DNA of 64,000 bases from Rhodothermales bacterium (GTDB lineage Bacteria > Bacteroidota > Rhodothermia > Rhodothermales > JAHQVL01): contig JAWKNW010000015.1 of assembly GCA_041391505.1 (NCBI GenBank), forward strand, positions 73,251 through 137,250, read 5' to 3'. How positions within the stretch are numbered: position 1 is the stretch's first letter; the number at the start of each line of letters is the position of its first letter. Under the pieces are notes generated by a model. The model ran no database searches. It was not told the DNA's origin and saw only the letters and a program-made list of their open reading frames with translations. A program made the translations under genes and the position numbers. This document shows, one piece after another, positions 9,160 to 17,340 of the stretch.

Positions 9160-10833
9160 ATGATTCCAGCAGGGCGACCCATGATTTTTGCCATCGTATT
9201 TCTGGTGGCGTTGGGGATGCTCGCACCCGTTCGTGCACAGGAAGCTTCCCCCCCGCTGACCGTAAACGATTCGACCAAGGTATACGACATTGTCATTTAT
9301 GGCTGCACGTCGGCCGGCCTGACGGCGGCCGTCCAGGGCCGGCGGATGGAGCGCCAGGTGGTTCTCGTTTGCCCCGAAACGCATCTGGGCGGCATGACGT
9401 CGGGCGGTCTCGGGTGGACGGACTCCGGGATCAAGGAGGCCATCGGTGGCCTCGCCCGCACGTTCTACCAGCGCGTCAAAGCGCATTACGACGACGAATC
9501 CGCCTGGCCGTTCGAGGATCGGTCGACGTTTTCGCGCTACGATCCGGAGGCCGACGCCATCTGGGTGTTCGAGCCGCACGTCGCCGAAGCGGCGTTCGAG
9601 GCCTGGGTGCGCGAGTACGAGATCGAGGTGTACCGGGACGAGTGGCTGGACCGCGAGTGGGGCGTGACCAAGGTGGGGTCGAGGGTGCTGGCCATCACGA
9701 CGCTGAGCGGGGCCACCTATCGGGGGCGCATGTTCATCGACGCCTCGTACGAAGGCGACCTCATGGCCACCGCGGGGATCAGTTACGCCGTCGGCCGCGA
9801 GCCGAACAGCGCGTATGGCGAGATGCTCAACGGCGTGCAGACGCGCAACGCGGTCAAACACCAGTTCGACCGCGCCGTCGACGCCTATGTGAAACCGGGC
9901 GACCCGTCGAGCGGGCTGCTGCCGGGTATCCAGGGTAGCGATCCGGGCAAGGAGGGCGAGGGCGACCACCGGGTCCAGGCCTACAACTACCGGATGTGCC
10001 TGACGAACGTCCCTGAAAACCGGATGCCGTTCGTGCGGCCGGCGAACTACGACCCGATGCGCTACGAATTGCTGGGGCGTTACCTCGAGCTCGGGTGGCG
10101 GGAAGTGTTTGCCAAGTTCGACCCCATCCCCAACCACAAGACGGACACGAACAACCACGGCGCCTTCAGCACCGATCATATCGGGGCGAATTACGACTAC
10201 CCCGAGGCATCCTATGAGCGCCGGCAGGAGATTTTGCAGGACCACGTCGCGTATCAGCAGGGGCTGATGTGGTTTCTGGCCAACGACCAGCGCGTGCCGG
10301 CGGACGTGCGCGAGGCCATGAGCCAGTGGGGGCTCGCCAGAGACGAGTTCGTCGACAACAACCACTGGCCGCATCAGATCTACATCCGGGAAGCGCGGCG
10401 CATGGTCAGCGATTTCGTGACCACCGAAATGCACCTTCGCAACATCCGCCCGACGCCACTGCCGATCGGGATGGGGTCCTACAACATGGACTCCCACAAC
10501 GTCCAGCGCTATGTCGATGCCAACGGCTTCGTGCACAACGAGGGTGACATCCAGGTCAACCCGGGCGGACCCTATTCGATCAGCTACGGCGCCATCATCC
10601 CGAAAGCATCCGAGGCGACGAACGTGCTTGTGCCGGTCGCCGTCTCCGCCTCCCATATCGCGTACGGCTCGATCCGCATGGAGCCCGTGTTCATGATCCT
10701 CGGTCAATCCGCCGCTACCGCGGCCTCCCTCGCGCTCGACGCCGGCGTGCCGGTCCAGGAAATCCGCTACAGTGCCCTCGAGGCGCGTTTGCTGGCGGAC
10801 GGGCAGGTGCTGAGCTTGCCCCGGGAAAACTGA
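9160..10833 (+). CDS. Exported FAD-dependent oxidoreductase (FAD_oxidored family)
   Basis: The 557-aa protein has a signal peptide (FAIVFLVALGMLAPVRAQ), then the dinucleotide-binding loop GCTSAGLTAA (residues 48-57) and the FAD-family signature HLGGMTSGGLGWTD. This is typical of the PF12831 proteins found in polysaccharide-degrading bacteria. The C-terminal region has a second FAD contact (GQSAATAASLALDAG). The family reaction is mostly uncharacterised. ATG 9160 follows an AGGA at suitable spacing; ATG 9181 is an in-frame alternative that gives a shorter signal peptide. Confidence 0.8.
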   Translation: MIPAGRPMIFAIVFLVALGMLAPVRAQEASPPLTVNDSTKVYDIVIYGCTSAGLTAAVQGRRMERQVVLVCPETHLGGMTSGGLGWTDSGIKEAIGGLARTFYQRVKAHYDDESAWPFEDRSTFSRYDPEADAIWVFEPHVAEAAFEAWVREYEIEVYRDEWLDREWGVTKVGSRVLAITTLSGATYRGRMFIDASYEGDLMATAGISYAVGREPNSAYGEMLNGVQTRNAVKHQFDRAVDAYVKPGDPSSGLLPGIQGSDPGKEGEGDHRVQAYNYRMCLTNVPENRMPFVRPANYDPMRYELLGRYLELGWREVFAKFDPIPNHKTDTNNHGAFSTDHIGANYDYPEASYERRQEILQDHVAYQQGLMWFLANDQRVPADVREAMSQWGLARDEFVDNNHWPHQIYIREARRMVSDFVTTEMHLRNIRPTPLPIGMGSYNMDSHNVQRYVDANGFVHNEGDIQVNPGGPYSISYGAIIPKASEATNVLVPVAVSASHIAYGSIRMEPVFMILGQSAATAASLALDAGVPVQEIRYSALEARLLADGQVLSLPREN

Positions 10834-10921
10834 GACCGGGCCGGACATCGCTCGTGGCCGCATCGTGAGATGTACTATATAACTCGTTGGTTATTTAAGA
10901 ACTGCGCCGGCAGGAGGGGGA

Positions 10922-10949
10922 GCTGGATGCAGGGGGCAAGAGGCAGGAT
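10922..10949. repeat. Short heptanucleotide array (GCAGGAT family)
   Basis: Four 7-bp units in register, GCTGGAT, GCAGGGG, GCAAGAG and GCAGGAT, lie 41 bp upstream of the aminotransferase start. The core differs from the GGATGCA family, but the period is the same. Confidence 0.6.
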
Positions 10950-10990
10950 TTCGCACGAGGAGCCGGGTCAGATCAAGCATCCGAACAAAC

Positions 10991-12280
10991 ATGCGCAGAC
11001 GAGATTTTTTTGAGCGGATGGGGGCCGGGGCCTGTCTGATAGGCTGGAAGCCCGACGCCCTCGAACGCCTCGCGCCGGCCTTCAGCGCCGCGCGACCCCG
11101 GACGGCGGAAGCCCTGGCGGCGGATGAGGATTTCTGGCTTCAGATCCGGCACGCTTTCACGATCGATCCGAACCAGATCAACCTCAACAGCGGCAGCGTG
11201 AGTCCGGCGCCGCGTGTGGTTCAGGAAGCCGAGCAGCAGTACAACACCATCGTAAACATGAGTCCGTCCTTCTGGGCGGATGAGATGCTGTACCCGGAGC
11301 TGGAGATGGTCCGGGGCCGGCTTGCCGGACTCTTCGGCTGCGACGCGGAGGAGTTGGCCATCACGCGCAATACTTCGGAATCCCTGCAGATCGTCCAGTT
11401 CGGTCTGCGCCTCGAGCCCGGCGACGAGGTGTTGACGACGACGCAGGACTATCCCCGGATGCTGACGACGTGGGAACAGCGCGCCCGCCGCGACGGGATC
11501 GTGCTTCGGGCCATACCGATCCCCACGCCGGCCGAACACCCCGATCAGCTGACCCAGCTCTTCGAGCAGGCGATCACGCCACGGACGCGGGTCATCCATT
11601 TTAGCCACATCACCTATACCGCCGGCCAGATTTTTCCGGTGCGCGCCCTGTGCCGTATGGCGCGGGCCCGGGGAATCCGGACGATTGTCGATGGGGCGCA
11701 TGCCTTCGCCCATTTCCCGTTTACCCGCGACGAGCTGGAGTGCGACTTTTTCGGGACGAGCCTGCACAAATGGCTCACCGCGCCCTTTGGCACCGGCTTT
11801 TTGTACGTACGGCGCGAGCTGATCCCGGAGGTGTGGCCTCTCATGGCGGCGCCGGCGAGCATGGACGCGGATATCCGCAAGTTCGAGCAGATCGGCACCC
11901 ACCCCGTGGCCAACCGCAACGCCATCGGCGAGGCGATCGCGTTTAACGAATACATCGGCATTGACCGCAAGGCCGCGCGGCTGCGCTATTTACGTCAGCG
12001 CTGGACCGATCAGGTGCGGGATCTCCCCGGGGTGCAACTCCTGACTTCGGACGACCCGGCGCAGTCCTGCGCGATCGGCACGGTGCGGCTTGCCGGCGTC
12101 GGCGCGCAGGAGCTTACGGACGCTCTGTGGCGCCGGCATCGCATCCACGTGCGTCCCCGGTTCGTTCCAGGAGAATGGGAGGGCGTTCGGGTGACGCCGA
12201 ATGTGTTCACGACGGTCCAGGAAGTGGACGCGTTCGCAGCGGCGATCGAGGGCGTCGCTCGGCGCGGATTGAACGGTTAG
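10991..12280 (+). CDS. Class V PLP-dependent aminotransferase, Tat-type N-terminus
   Basis: The 429-aa protein begins MRRRDFFERMG, a twin-arginine-like export signal, so it may act in the periplasm. The body is a class V aminotransferase (isopenicillin-N-epimerase / cysteine-desulfurase-like fold): PLP-binding Asp234 and His237 in TIVDGAHAFAHFPF, Schiff-base Lys260 in GTSLHKWLTAPFGTGF, and the N-terminal LNSGSVSPAP loop. Family members may be epimerases, lyases or desulfurases, and the specific substrate is not readable. It has its own spacer and no obvious operon partner. Confidence 0.85.
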   Translation: MRRRDFFERMGAGACLIGWKPDALERLAPAFSAARPRTAEALAADEDFWLQIRHAFTIDPNQINLNSGSVSPAPRVVQEAEQQYNTIVNMSPSFWADEMLYPELEMVRGRLAGLFGCDAEELAITRNTSESLQIVQFGLRLEPGDEVLTTTQDYPRMLTTWEQRARRDGIVLRAIPIPTPAEHPDQLTQLFEQAITPRTRVIHFSHITYTAGQIFPVRALCRMARARGIRTIVDGAHAFAHFPFTRDELECDFFGTSLHKWLTAPFGTGFLYVRRELIPEVWPLMAAPASMDADIRKFEQIGTHPVANRNAIGEAIAFNEYIGIDRKAARLRYLRQRWTDQVRDLPGVQLLTSDDPAQSCAIGTVRLAGVGAQELTDALWRRHRIHVRPRFVPGEWEGVRVTPNVFTTVQEVDAFAAAIEGVARRGLNG

Positions 12281-12565
12281 CGGGCGGTCTCCCCGGCTCC
12301 ATGCGCTTCCGTATCGCCTGGGCGAAACCCGCGTGTTCGCCGGTTTTGGATCAGGAGGCGGCCTAATAATATTAGGAAATAATGAAGAAACCGCTTACAG
12401 TGTTAAGCTAAAATTATGTAAGCCCTTCCTGTTAGAAACTTTCGGAGGCAATCGGGTCTTTTGAGGGTGTGACACCGGGGGCGAGTCACCGCCCCCGGTA
12501 TCCGAACCACGCCGGCTGTGATGAGCAGACCGGCGGCCTTTCAACAAGACCAAACAGATACTCCA

Positions 12566-13024
12566 ATGAGACACGTCAAGCTCCCGCTTTACCTGCTCGC
12601 TTTTTCCATATTCGCGCTTCCCGCGGCGGCCCAGTCCCTCGTTCCCGATGTCGAGCCGTACGTCAACCAGTACATCACCGAGGCGACTGGCGACTACAGC
12701 CCGCAATGGTGGAATGCGCTATCCTCGGAACTGGTGCTGGCGCTGACCTCGTCGACGGTGCAGGACGAGCAGGTGGCCCTCCAGAACATCATCTTCTTTG
12801 CGGAGATGCATGGGAAGCGGCTCAACCTGAAGCCGGCGGTGCCCCATCTGCTTTCCCTGTACCGGGATGGGGCAACCGAAGGCACGCGCATCATGGCGCT
12901 GGCGGCGCTCAGTGCGATCGGCAGCCACACGGCAATGAGCGAATTGCGCGAGGAGGTGGCATACGAAGCCTCACCCCGCGTCAAGAAGCTGACGGTTGCC
13001 GCCCTGGCCGAGTATTATCGATAG
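12566..13024 (+). CDS. Exported HEAT-repeat-like protein, 152 aa
   Basis: The ATG at 12566 gives a signal peptide (MRHVKLPLYLLAFSIFALPAAAQ). The mature protein is helical, with repeating A/L-rich helices (IMALAALSAIGSHTAMSELREEV, VKKLTVAALAEYYR) that look like HEAT or armadillo repeats, a protein-binding scaffold. No enzymatic motif is visible. The 285-bp spacer upstream is AT-rich near 12365-12420 and probably contains the promoter. Confidence 0.65.
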   Translation: MRHVKLPLYLLAFSIFALPAAAQSLVPDVEPYVNQYITEATGDYSPQWWNALSSELVLALTSSTVQDEQVALQNIIFFAEMHGKRLNLKPAVPHLLSLYRDGATEGTRIMALAALSAIGSHTAMSELREEVAYEASPRVKKLTVAALAEYYR

Positions 13025-13074
13025 GGAATCGCTTAACGACAAGACACCGCGCACCACGCGAAACGAGGGATGGG

Positions 13075-13144
13075 TGCGGGATGCAAGATGCGGGATGCAA
13101 GATGCGGGATGCAAGATGCGGGATGCAGGATGCTAGATGCAGGA
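13075..13144. repeat. Single-arm heptanucleotide array (GGATGCA family)
   Basis: Ten 7-bp units of the form TGC[G/A/T][G/A]GA, alternating TGCGGGA and TGCAAGA, run in exact register. The complementary CATCCTG arm seen in the arrays at 7.8, 18.2 and 26.3 kb is missing. Unlike those three, this array sits between convergent genes. Confidence 0.85.
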
Positions 13145-13236
13145 TCTCGCTTGAGAGACAGGGTTCTGGACCGGTAATCCTGCCCGCCCGCATTCTGGAT
13201 CGGACGCTCGGCGCGTCAGGGTGCGCACGTTCTACC

Positions 13237-13338
13237 GCATAACAATACCCCCTGTGCACGTCGCGACTCGCTTGCCCTTCGGCCCCCCAAACGATGGGCT
13301 GGCGTTTCACTTCGTGCACAGGGGGTTGATTGTTGTGC
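13237..13338. repeat. 102-bp inverted repeat, possibly attC-like
   Basis: Arms 13237-13260 and 13313-13338 match almost perfectly: CCCCCTGTGCACG pairs with CGTGCACAGGGGG, and AACAAT near the outer left end pairs with ATTGTT on the right. The right arm has two extra bases, and the 52-nt centre has a weaker inner stem. Total length, outer AAC/GTT triplets and unpaired extra bases recall integron attC sites, and it lies 3' of the AP2 gene, as expected for a cassette. The outer heptamers (GTTATGC, GCACAAC) deviate from GTTRRRY/RYYYAAC at one position. A MITE remnant or terminator-like hairpin is also possible. Confidence 0.45.
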
Positions 13339-13422
13339 ACTAAAGTAAGGGATCGCCCGGGTGGCCGTATAGGTCAAACGACTGAAAGATTTAGCGATTC
13401 GTTATCCAATCCACTCATCCAC

Positions 13423-13953
13423 TCATTCGTTCTCGTTCGTTTCGATCACGAGGTTCATGTCTTCGAGTGCGGAGAGGATGTTCGGGAAGGCCTCGTCGTA
13501 CAGCTTGACGGCCATTTCCTGGAGCGACGTTCTGCCCGAGCCGTTGCCGCTCTGGACCGTGCCTTTCGCGATGGCCACGCAGGCCTTCCAGAGCGAGGCG
13601 CGAAGGCCCCACTTGTTGACCGAGTACCGCGTACCCGTTCGTTTTCCGCCACGCTGGATCGACACCTGGAGGTGCGCCAGCGGGCCGTCGCTGCCTTCGA
13701 CAAAGGTAAGGCTCAGGCCCGGTACACCGGTCTTGACGGTTTTGGAGCCTGATTCCACCGTTCGCGATGCGAGTTTCGGGGCATCTTTCAGCTTCTCATC
13801 CCGCCAGGCGATGGCTTTTTCGAGCGCTTCTTCCTTGCCTCCGTAGACACCGTCGGAAAACAGCTTGGAGCATGGATTGGACTTCCGGCGGATACGGACC
13901 CACCAGCCATGCGTCTTCTGGTAGTCAAGACGCGTAATGTGTTGTAGAGACAT
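13423..13953 (-). CDS. AP2/ERF-domain-like DNA-binding protein, 176 aa
   Basis: The N-terminal segment HGWWVRIRRKSNPCSKLFSD followed by GVYGGKEEALEKAIAWRDE (about residues 15-55) matches the bacterial/phage AP2 fold: three strands and one helix, often found in homing endonucleases and small mobile-gene proteins. A second partly similar segment (about 77-120: GLSLTFVEGSDGPLAHLQVSIQ) may be a degenerate AP2 copy. No HNH nuclease motif is visible. The protein probably binds DNA in the cytoplasm. It is followed 3' by the 102-bp inverted repeat, and its lower-GC surroundings suggest acquired DNA. Confidence 0.65.
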   Translation of the reverse strand: MSLQHITRLDYQKTHGWWVRIRRKSNPCSKLFSDGVYGGKEEALEKAIAWRDEKLKDAPKLASRTVESGSKTVKTGVPGLSLTFVEGSDGPLAHLQVSIQRGGKRTGTRYSVNKWGLRASLWKACVAIAKGTVQSGNGSGRTSLQEMAVKLYDEAFPNILSALEDMNLVIETNENE

Positions 13954-14297
13954 GTTCTATCGGAACGTAGGGGTAGTGGATGACACGCCGGTGCGCGCTA
14001 GGGTCACGCAGCAGGGTGTCCGTGGGGTATATTGTTTTTTCCAGATGTTTCGCCGACATACAAGAGAGACCGCGGACGGACAGAGCCAGGGTTCGATGCA
14101 AAAGGATCCACATGCGATCGAACGAAATGCGTCCATTGCGGCAGGGGCTTGTTCCCTGTACCGGACATCCATCAAAACATACACATGAATGACGTACATG
14201 CCCAAATGGTTGCAAAAAAATCTTCTTATTTGATGCGCTTATTCAGGCTTTTTGATTGTATTTTCTAAAAATAGCCCATAAAAGCGAAAGATCGGCC
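13954..14297. other. 344-bp intergenic region in accessory patch
   Basis: This lies between the leftward AP2 gene and a rightward 75-aa gene. It is less GC-rich than the flanks, especially at 14204-14285, where runs such as TTGATTGTATTTTCTAAAAATAG look like a promoter. Short open frames occur on both strands, but none has protein-like composition. Confidence 0.4.
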
Positions 14298-14525
14298 ATG
14301 AACGACCCAGCGCTGCCGGAAGGATCCGGCGAGGCGTCTCCGGAGGACGAACTCAGCCAGCGCGCGGATGTGATGCGAAAACGGTATCAGTACCGCCGGC
14401 TCATCATGAAACACAAAATGGGGCTGTCGCCCGCCTCTGCGGCGAAGCTGATCGGGCCCGATTGCGCCTACCATCTGTATCGCCACCTTACGGGTACCGG
14501 GAAGCGCGACGATACGGAGGGTTGA
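14298..14525 (+). CDS. Small hypothetical protein, 75 aa
   Basis: The ATG at 14298 is preceded by an AT-rich promoter-like stretch. The product (MNDPALPEGSGEASPEDELS...) has an acidic, disordered start, then a basic helical region (MRKRYQYRRLIMKHKMGLSPASAAKLIG) that could be a helix-turn-helix, although it is too short to be sure. No known family is recognised. It sits with the AP2 gene and the DUF6435 gene in a patch of small accessory genes. Confidence 0.45.
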   Translation: MNDPALPEGSGEASPEDELSQRADVMRKRYQYRRLIMKHKMGLSPASAAKLIGPDCAYHLYRHLTGTGKRDDTEG

Positions 14526-14608
14526 GGTCGTGTACCACTGGGCATACCGGCGGGGCCGCGGGTATGAGGGTTGCACGCTCGCTACGTTCCACCAGCCGAG
14601 GCTACACG

Positions 14609-14785
14609 ATGTTTTCCTTTCTGTCCCGAAACCCGATTCGCGCCCTGGAAAAACAGTATAACAGCCTGCTCATAAAGGCCCGCGACGCACAGCGTGCCGG
14701 CGACATCAAGGCGTACGCGACCTGGACAGCCGAGGCCGAAGCGGTGTGGGGCCAGATCGAGGCGTTGCGCAAGTCGACCTCTTGA
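14609..14785 (+). CDS. DUF6435 (Lacal_2735-like) small protein, 58 aa
   Basis: The product MFSFLSRNPIRALEKQYNSL followed by LIKARDAQRAGDIKAYATWT matches my memory of the DUF6435 / Lacal_2735 family: a 55-60 aa helical hairpin with an N-terminal F-x-F-L and a QR-x-GDI-x-x-Y/A motif, common in Bacteroidota. Function unknown. The spacer from the upstream small gene is 83 bp. A perfect palindrome directly after the stop probably terminates transcription. Confidence 0.75.
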   Translation: MFSFLSRNPIRALEKQYNSLLIKARDAQRAGDIKAYATWTAEAEAVWGQIEALRKSTS

Positions 14786-14803
14786 GGCCACGCCGGCGTG
14801 GCC
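14786..14803. terminator. Perfect palindrome between convergent genes
   Basis: GGCCACGCCGGCGTGGCC is an 18-bp perfect palindrome that begins just after one stop codon and touches the stop of the opposing gene. There is no strong U-tract, so it is a bidirectional terminator candidate rather than a canonical one. Confidence 0.55.
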
Positions 14804-16461
14804 TATAGTCCGTAATAGCGGCCCATCCAGTAGGGGAGCAGCCAGAAGGTTGGCGCTTCCTCCGTCGTGCCGCCATTTCCTCCGTCCGCCGCATACGGGT
14901 TGCCGTTGTGTTTCATGACGTGGCGCTCGTCCGGTGCGAGCACGTAGATGAGTTCCTGCTGGCTGTGCCGATCCGGGGAGCGGTTCGGCCGAACGTCGAT
15001 CCGGTGGCTGTTCGTCATGCGCCACTCGATGAGGTCGAGCGGGGTGCGCGCGAGACGCATGCGGCTTTCCTCGGCGATGCGGGGGGTAAGCGGGCCGGCG
15101 CCGAGTGCGGCCGCCATGTAATTCCATAGCGCGTTGCGTTCGGGCATCACCTGCGCCCAGGTGAACCGAAGCGACTCGAGGTACCGGGCGCGAAGGACCG
15201 GATCCGTTTCGTAGCTCAGGAGCGGGAAGATGCTCAGGAAATACAGCTCGTCATCGGAATAATTGATTTCCCACTCCTGGCTGCCCCAGCGCCGGTATTC
15301 AAGCGCGAAGTGCGCGTATCCGCGGCGCACGTACTCCTCGTACGCTTCCTGATACCGCGGATCGCCCGTGATGTGGTACGTCGTCTTGAGAAACGAAAGA
15401 AGCTCCAGCGAACGCAGGGCGCGTTCGTAGTCGCCCTCCGGGGTCGCGAAATAGTCCTCACCCCATTGCCCCCAGCGCGTCGGCAGCCCGTCGACATCGA
15501 TCAGGTTGAGGTCGTTGTCGAGCAGGTAGTCGGTCAGCCGGCGCACATAGGCGCGAATTTCTTCTTTTTCGGATTCGCCGGCCACGAGGTCGAAATAGAT
15601 CGCGTAGCCGTAATAGTGCCCGACCGACTCGTCGGAACTGGTGTCGCTTTTCCACTCGATGCGCTCGCCCGGCACGCGGTGCCACTGGCCATTGTCCTGG
15701 TGCGGCGCCGGCTCGTCGAGGGTGCGGTAGGTGCGCGCATAGTAGCCCGGTATAGGGTCGATCGTCTCCAGGCGCATCAGGGACCGGAGGGCGCGTTCGG
15801 CGCGGTCGCGGGCCACGGAGGAGCCGGTGACGCGGTACCGGTAGGTCTGGGCTGCGAGGTACATGGCCGTCCACAGCCCGTCGTTGTCGTCGTCGCTGGT
15901 GACGCTGGAGGCGAGGTCGCCGGCGCGAAGGAGCTTCGAGCGGGTGACGAAGCCGTGCCGGACGTGGCGGGCTTCGATGACGGCGTCGAACGAGTCGGCC
16001 ATGGCTTCCAACGCCATCGGCCGGAAGGCGATACGCGACACGCCGGCGTCGGTGCGGATCCAGACGGTCTCCGGCGCGTGGGGCTGGACGACGATCTGCC
16101 GGACGCGGTCGTCCGCGAGCCAGCGGCGGCCGGCGAAATACTGCCAGCGGTCCCATCGCTCGGTGGCGGACGCATCGAACCGGGCGGCGCCATGAGGACC
16201 GCCGAGCCACACGACCCCGTCCGGCGTGCGCGCGAACACCCTCAGGCTGTCTACCGGTCCGCGTTCGGCATGCCCCCAGGGTTCGCCGGCGGCGTCGACC
16301 CATGCGGCAAACGGGACATCGGGATCGCCGGGCGCGTAGTGCTGAGCCGTTTTTTGCAGGACGTAGCCGTCGAGCGATTGCGCGAGGGCGGCGGACGGCG
16401 CGATCAGCAGCGACGCAAGCCCGAGGACGACCGGAGCGAGGCGGGAGGGATGGAGGGTCAT
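14803..16461 (-). CDS. Exported protein of unknown function, alpha/alpha-barrel-like, 552 aa
   Basis: A signal peptide (VVLGLASLLIAPSAALAQS) is followed by a short beta region with one propeller-like repeat (RVFARTPDGVVWLGGPHGAARFD). Most of the protein is a helical domain rich in paired Tyr/Trp helices (DNDGLWTAMYLAAQTYRYRV, GHYYGYAIYFDLV), as in (alpha/alpha)6 glycosidases and lyases. I cannot assign a family or catalytic residues. It is the last gene of an apparent three-gene operon, 10 bp after the amidohydrolase, so a role in breaking down an external sugar polymer fits. Confidence 0.65.
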   Translation of the reverse strand: MTLHPSRLAPVVLGLASLLIAPSAALAQSLDGYVLQKTAQHYAPGDPDVPFAAWVDAAGEPWGHAERGPVDSLRVFARTPDGVVWLGGPHGAARFDASATERWDRWQYFAGRRWLADDRVRQIVVQPHAPETVWIRTDAGVSRIAFRPMALEAMADSFDAVIEARHVRHGFVTRSKLLRAGDLASSVTSDDDNDGLWTAMYLAAQTYRYRVTGSSVARDRAERALRSLMRLETIDPIPGYYARTYRTLDEPAPHQDNGQWHRVPGERIEWKSDTSSDESVGHYYGYAIYFDLVAGESEKEEIRAYVRRLTDYLLDNDLNLIDVDGLPTRWGQWGEDYFATPEGDYERALRSLELLSFLKTTYHITGDPRYQEAYEEYVRRGYAHFALEYRRWGSQEWEINYSDDELYFLSIFPLLSYETDPVLRARYLESLRFTWAQVMPERNALWNYMAAALGAGPLTPRIAEESRMRLARTPLDLIEWRMTNSHRIDVRPNRSPDRHSQQELIYVLAPDERHVMKHNGNPYAADGGNGGTTEEAPTFWLLPYWMGRYYGL

Positions 16462-16471
16462 GCGGGCGAGT

Positions 16472-17326
16472 TCAGAGCCGGTAGAAGGCGCGGGCGTTGT
16501 CGCAAAACAGCTTTTTCGTGTCGGCTTTGGAGGCGGTCTTGATCGACTTCGCGAGGGTCTCGACCCATCGGGCGTAGGTGGCGGCCTGGAGGACCACGGG
16601 CCAGTCGCCCCCGTACATCACCCGATCCCAGCCGAAACAGTCGATCACATGTTCGACATACGGGATGAGATCGGCCAGCGCCCAGTTTTCAAGGTCGGCC
16701 TCGGTAACCAGTCCGGAGATCTTGCACCAGGTGTTGGGCAGGCCGGCAAACTGCTCCATCAGCTCGTCCCACGGCGACATGATGCGGCTTTTGATAAACG
16801 GTTTTCCGATATGATCGAGGATGAACCGCACGTCCGGGCATTCGCGGGCGAGGGTGATGGCGTTCCGAAACTGGTCGTCGCCCTTGAGGCACAGTTCGAA
16901 GTGCAGGTTGAACTCCGCCAGCAGGTTCACGCCCTCGACAAACGCCGGCTGGAGACAAAACCAGGGGTCGGGCTCGAACTGGATGATCCGGCGGATGCCC
17001 TTGACGAGCGGGTTCGCCGCCAGCTTCGCCACGGCGTCGCGGGCGGCGGCGCCCCGTTCGAGCGGCGCCCAGGGGACGATGCCGGCGATGCGCGGGTCAG
17101 CCGCGGCGAGCCCGGTCACCCAGTCGGCTTCGGCCTGGTACTGGGAGTAGTCCGCCTCGCACTGGAGGAAGACCATCTGTTCGATCTCGAGCGGAGCGGT
17201 GGCCGCATTAAAGTCGTCGAGCAGATAGGGTTTGTTCAGGAGCGGGATGTCGTCCAGCCAGGCGTAGCGGAGCCGGCCGGGATCCCACAGGTGGAGGTGG
17301 GTATCGATGATGGGAAAATCAATCAT
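16472..17326 (-). CDS. Amidohydrolase family 2 protein (sugar-lactonase-like)
   Basis: The 284-aa protein carries the amidohydrolase-2 (PF04909) metal motif His10-x-His12 in IIDTHLHLWDPGRLRY, a central His in FILDHIGKP, and the C-terminal MYGGDWPV with the conserved Asp. This subgroup includes L-fucono-1,5-lactonase and 2-pyrone-4,6-dicarboxylate hydrolase; LHLWDP...YAWL is typical of the lactonase-type members. It lies 14 bp after an SDR gene of sugar-dehydrogenase type, so a dehydrogenase-lactonase pair acting on fucose or a related deoxy sugar is the most likely reading. Confidence 0.8.
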   Translation of the reverse strand: MIDFPIIDTHLHLWDPGRLRYAWLDDIPLLNKPYLLDDFNAATAPLEIEQMVFLQCEADYSQYQAEADWVTGLAAADPRIAGIVPWAPLERGAAARDAVAKLAANPLVKGIRRIIQFEPDPWFCLQPAFVEGVNLLAEFNLHFELCLKGDDQFRNAITLARECPDVRFILDHIGKPFIKSRIMSPWDELMEQFAGLPNTWCKISGLVTEADLENWALADLIPYVEHVIDCFGWDRVMYGGDWPVVLQAATYARWVETLAKSIKTASKADTKKLFCDNARAFYRL

Positions 17327-17340
17327 GGGTCTGGTATCGC

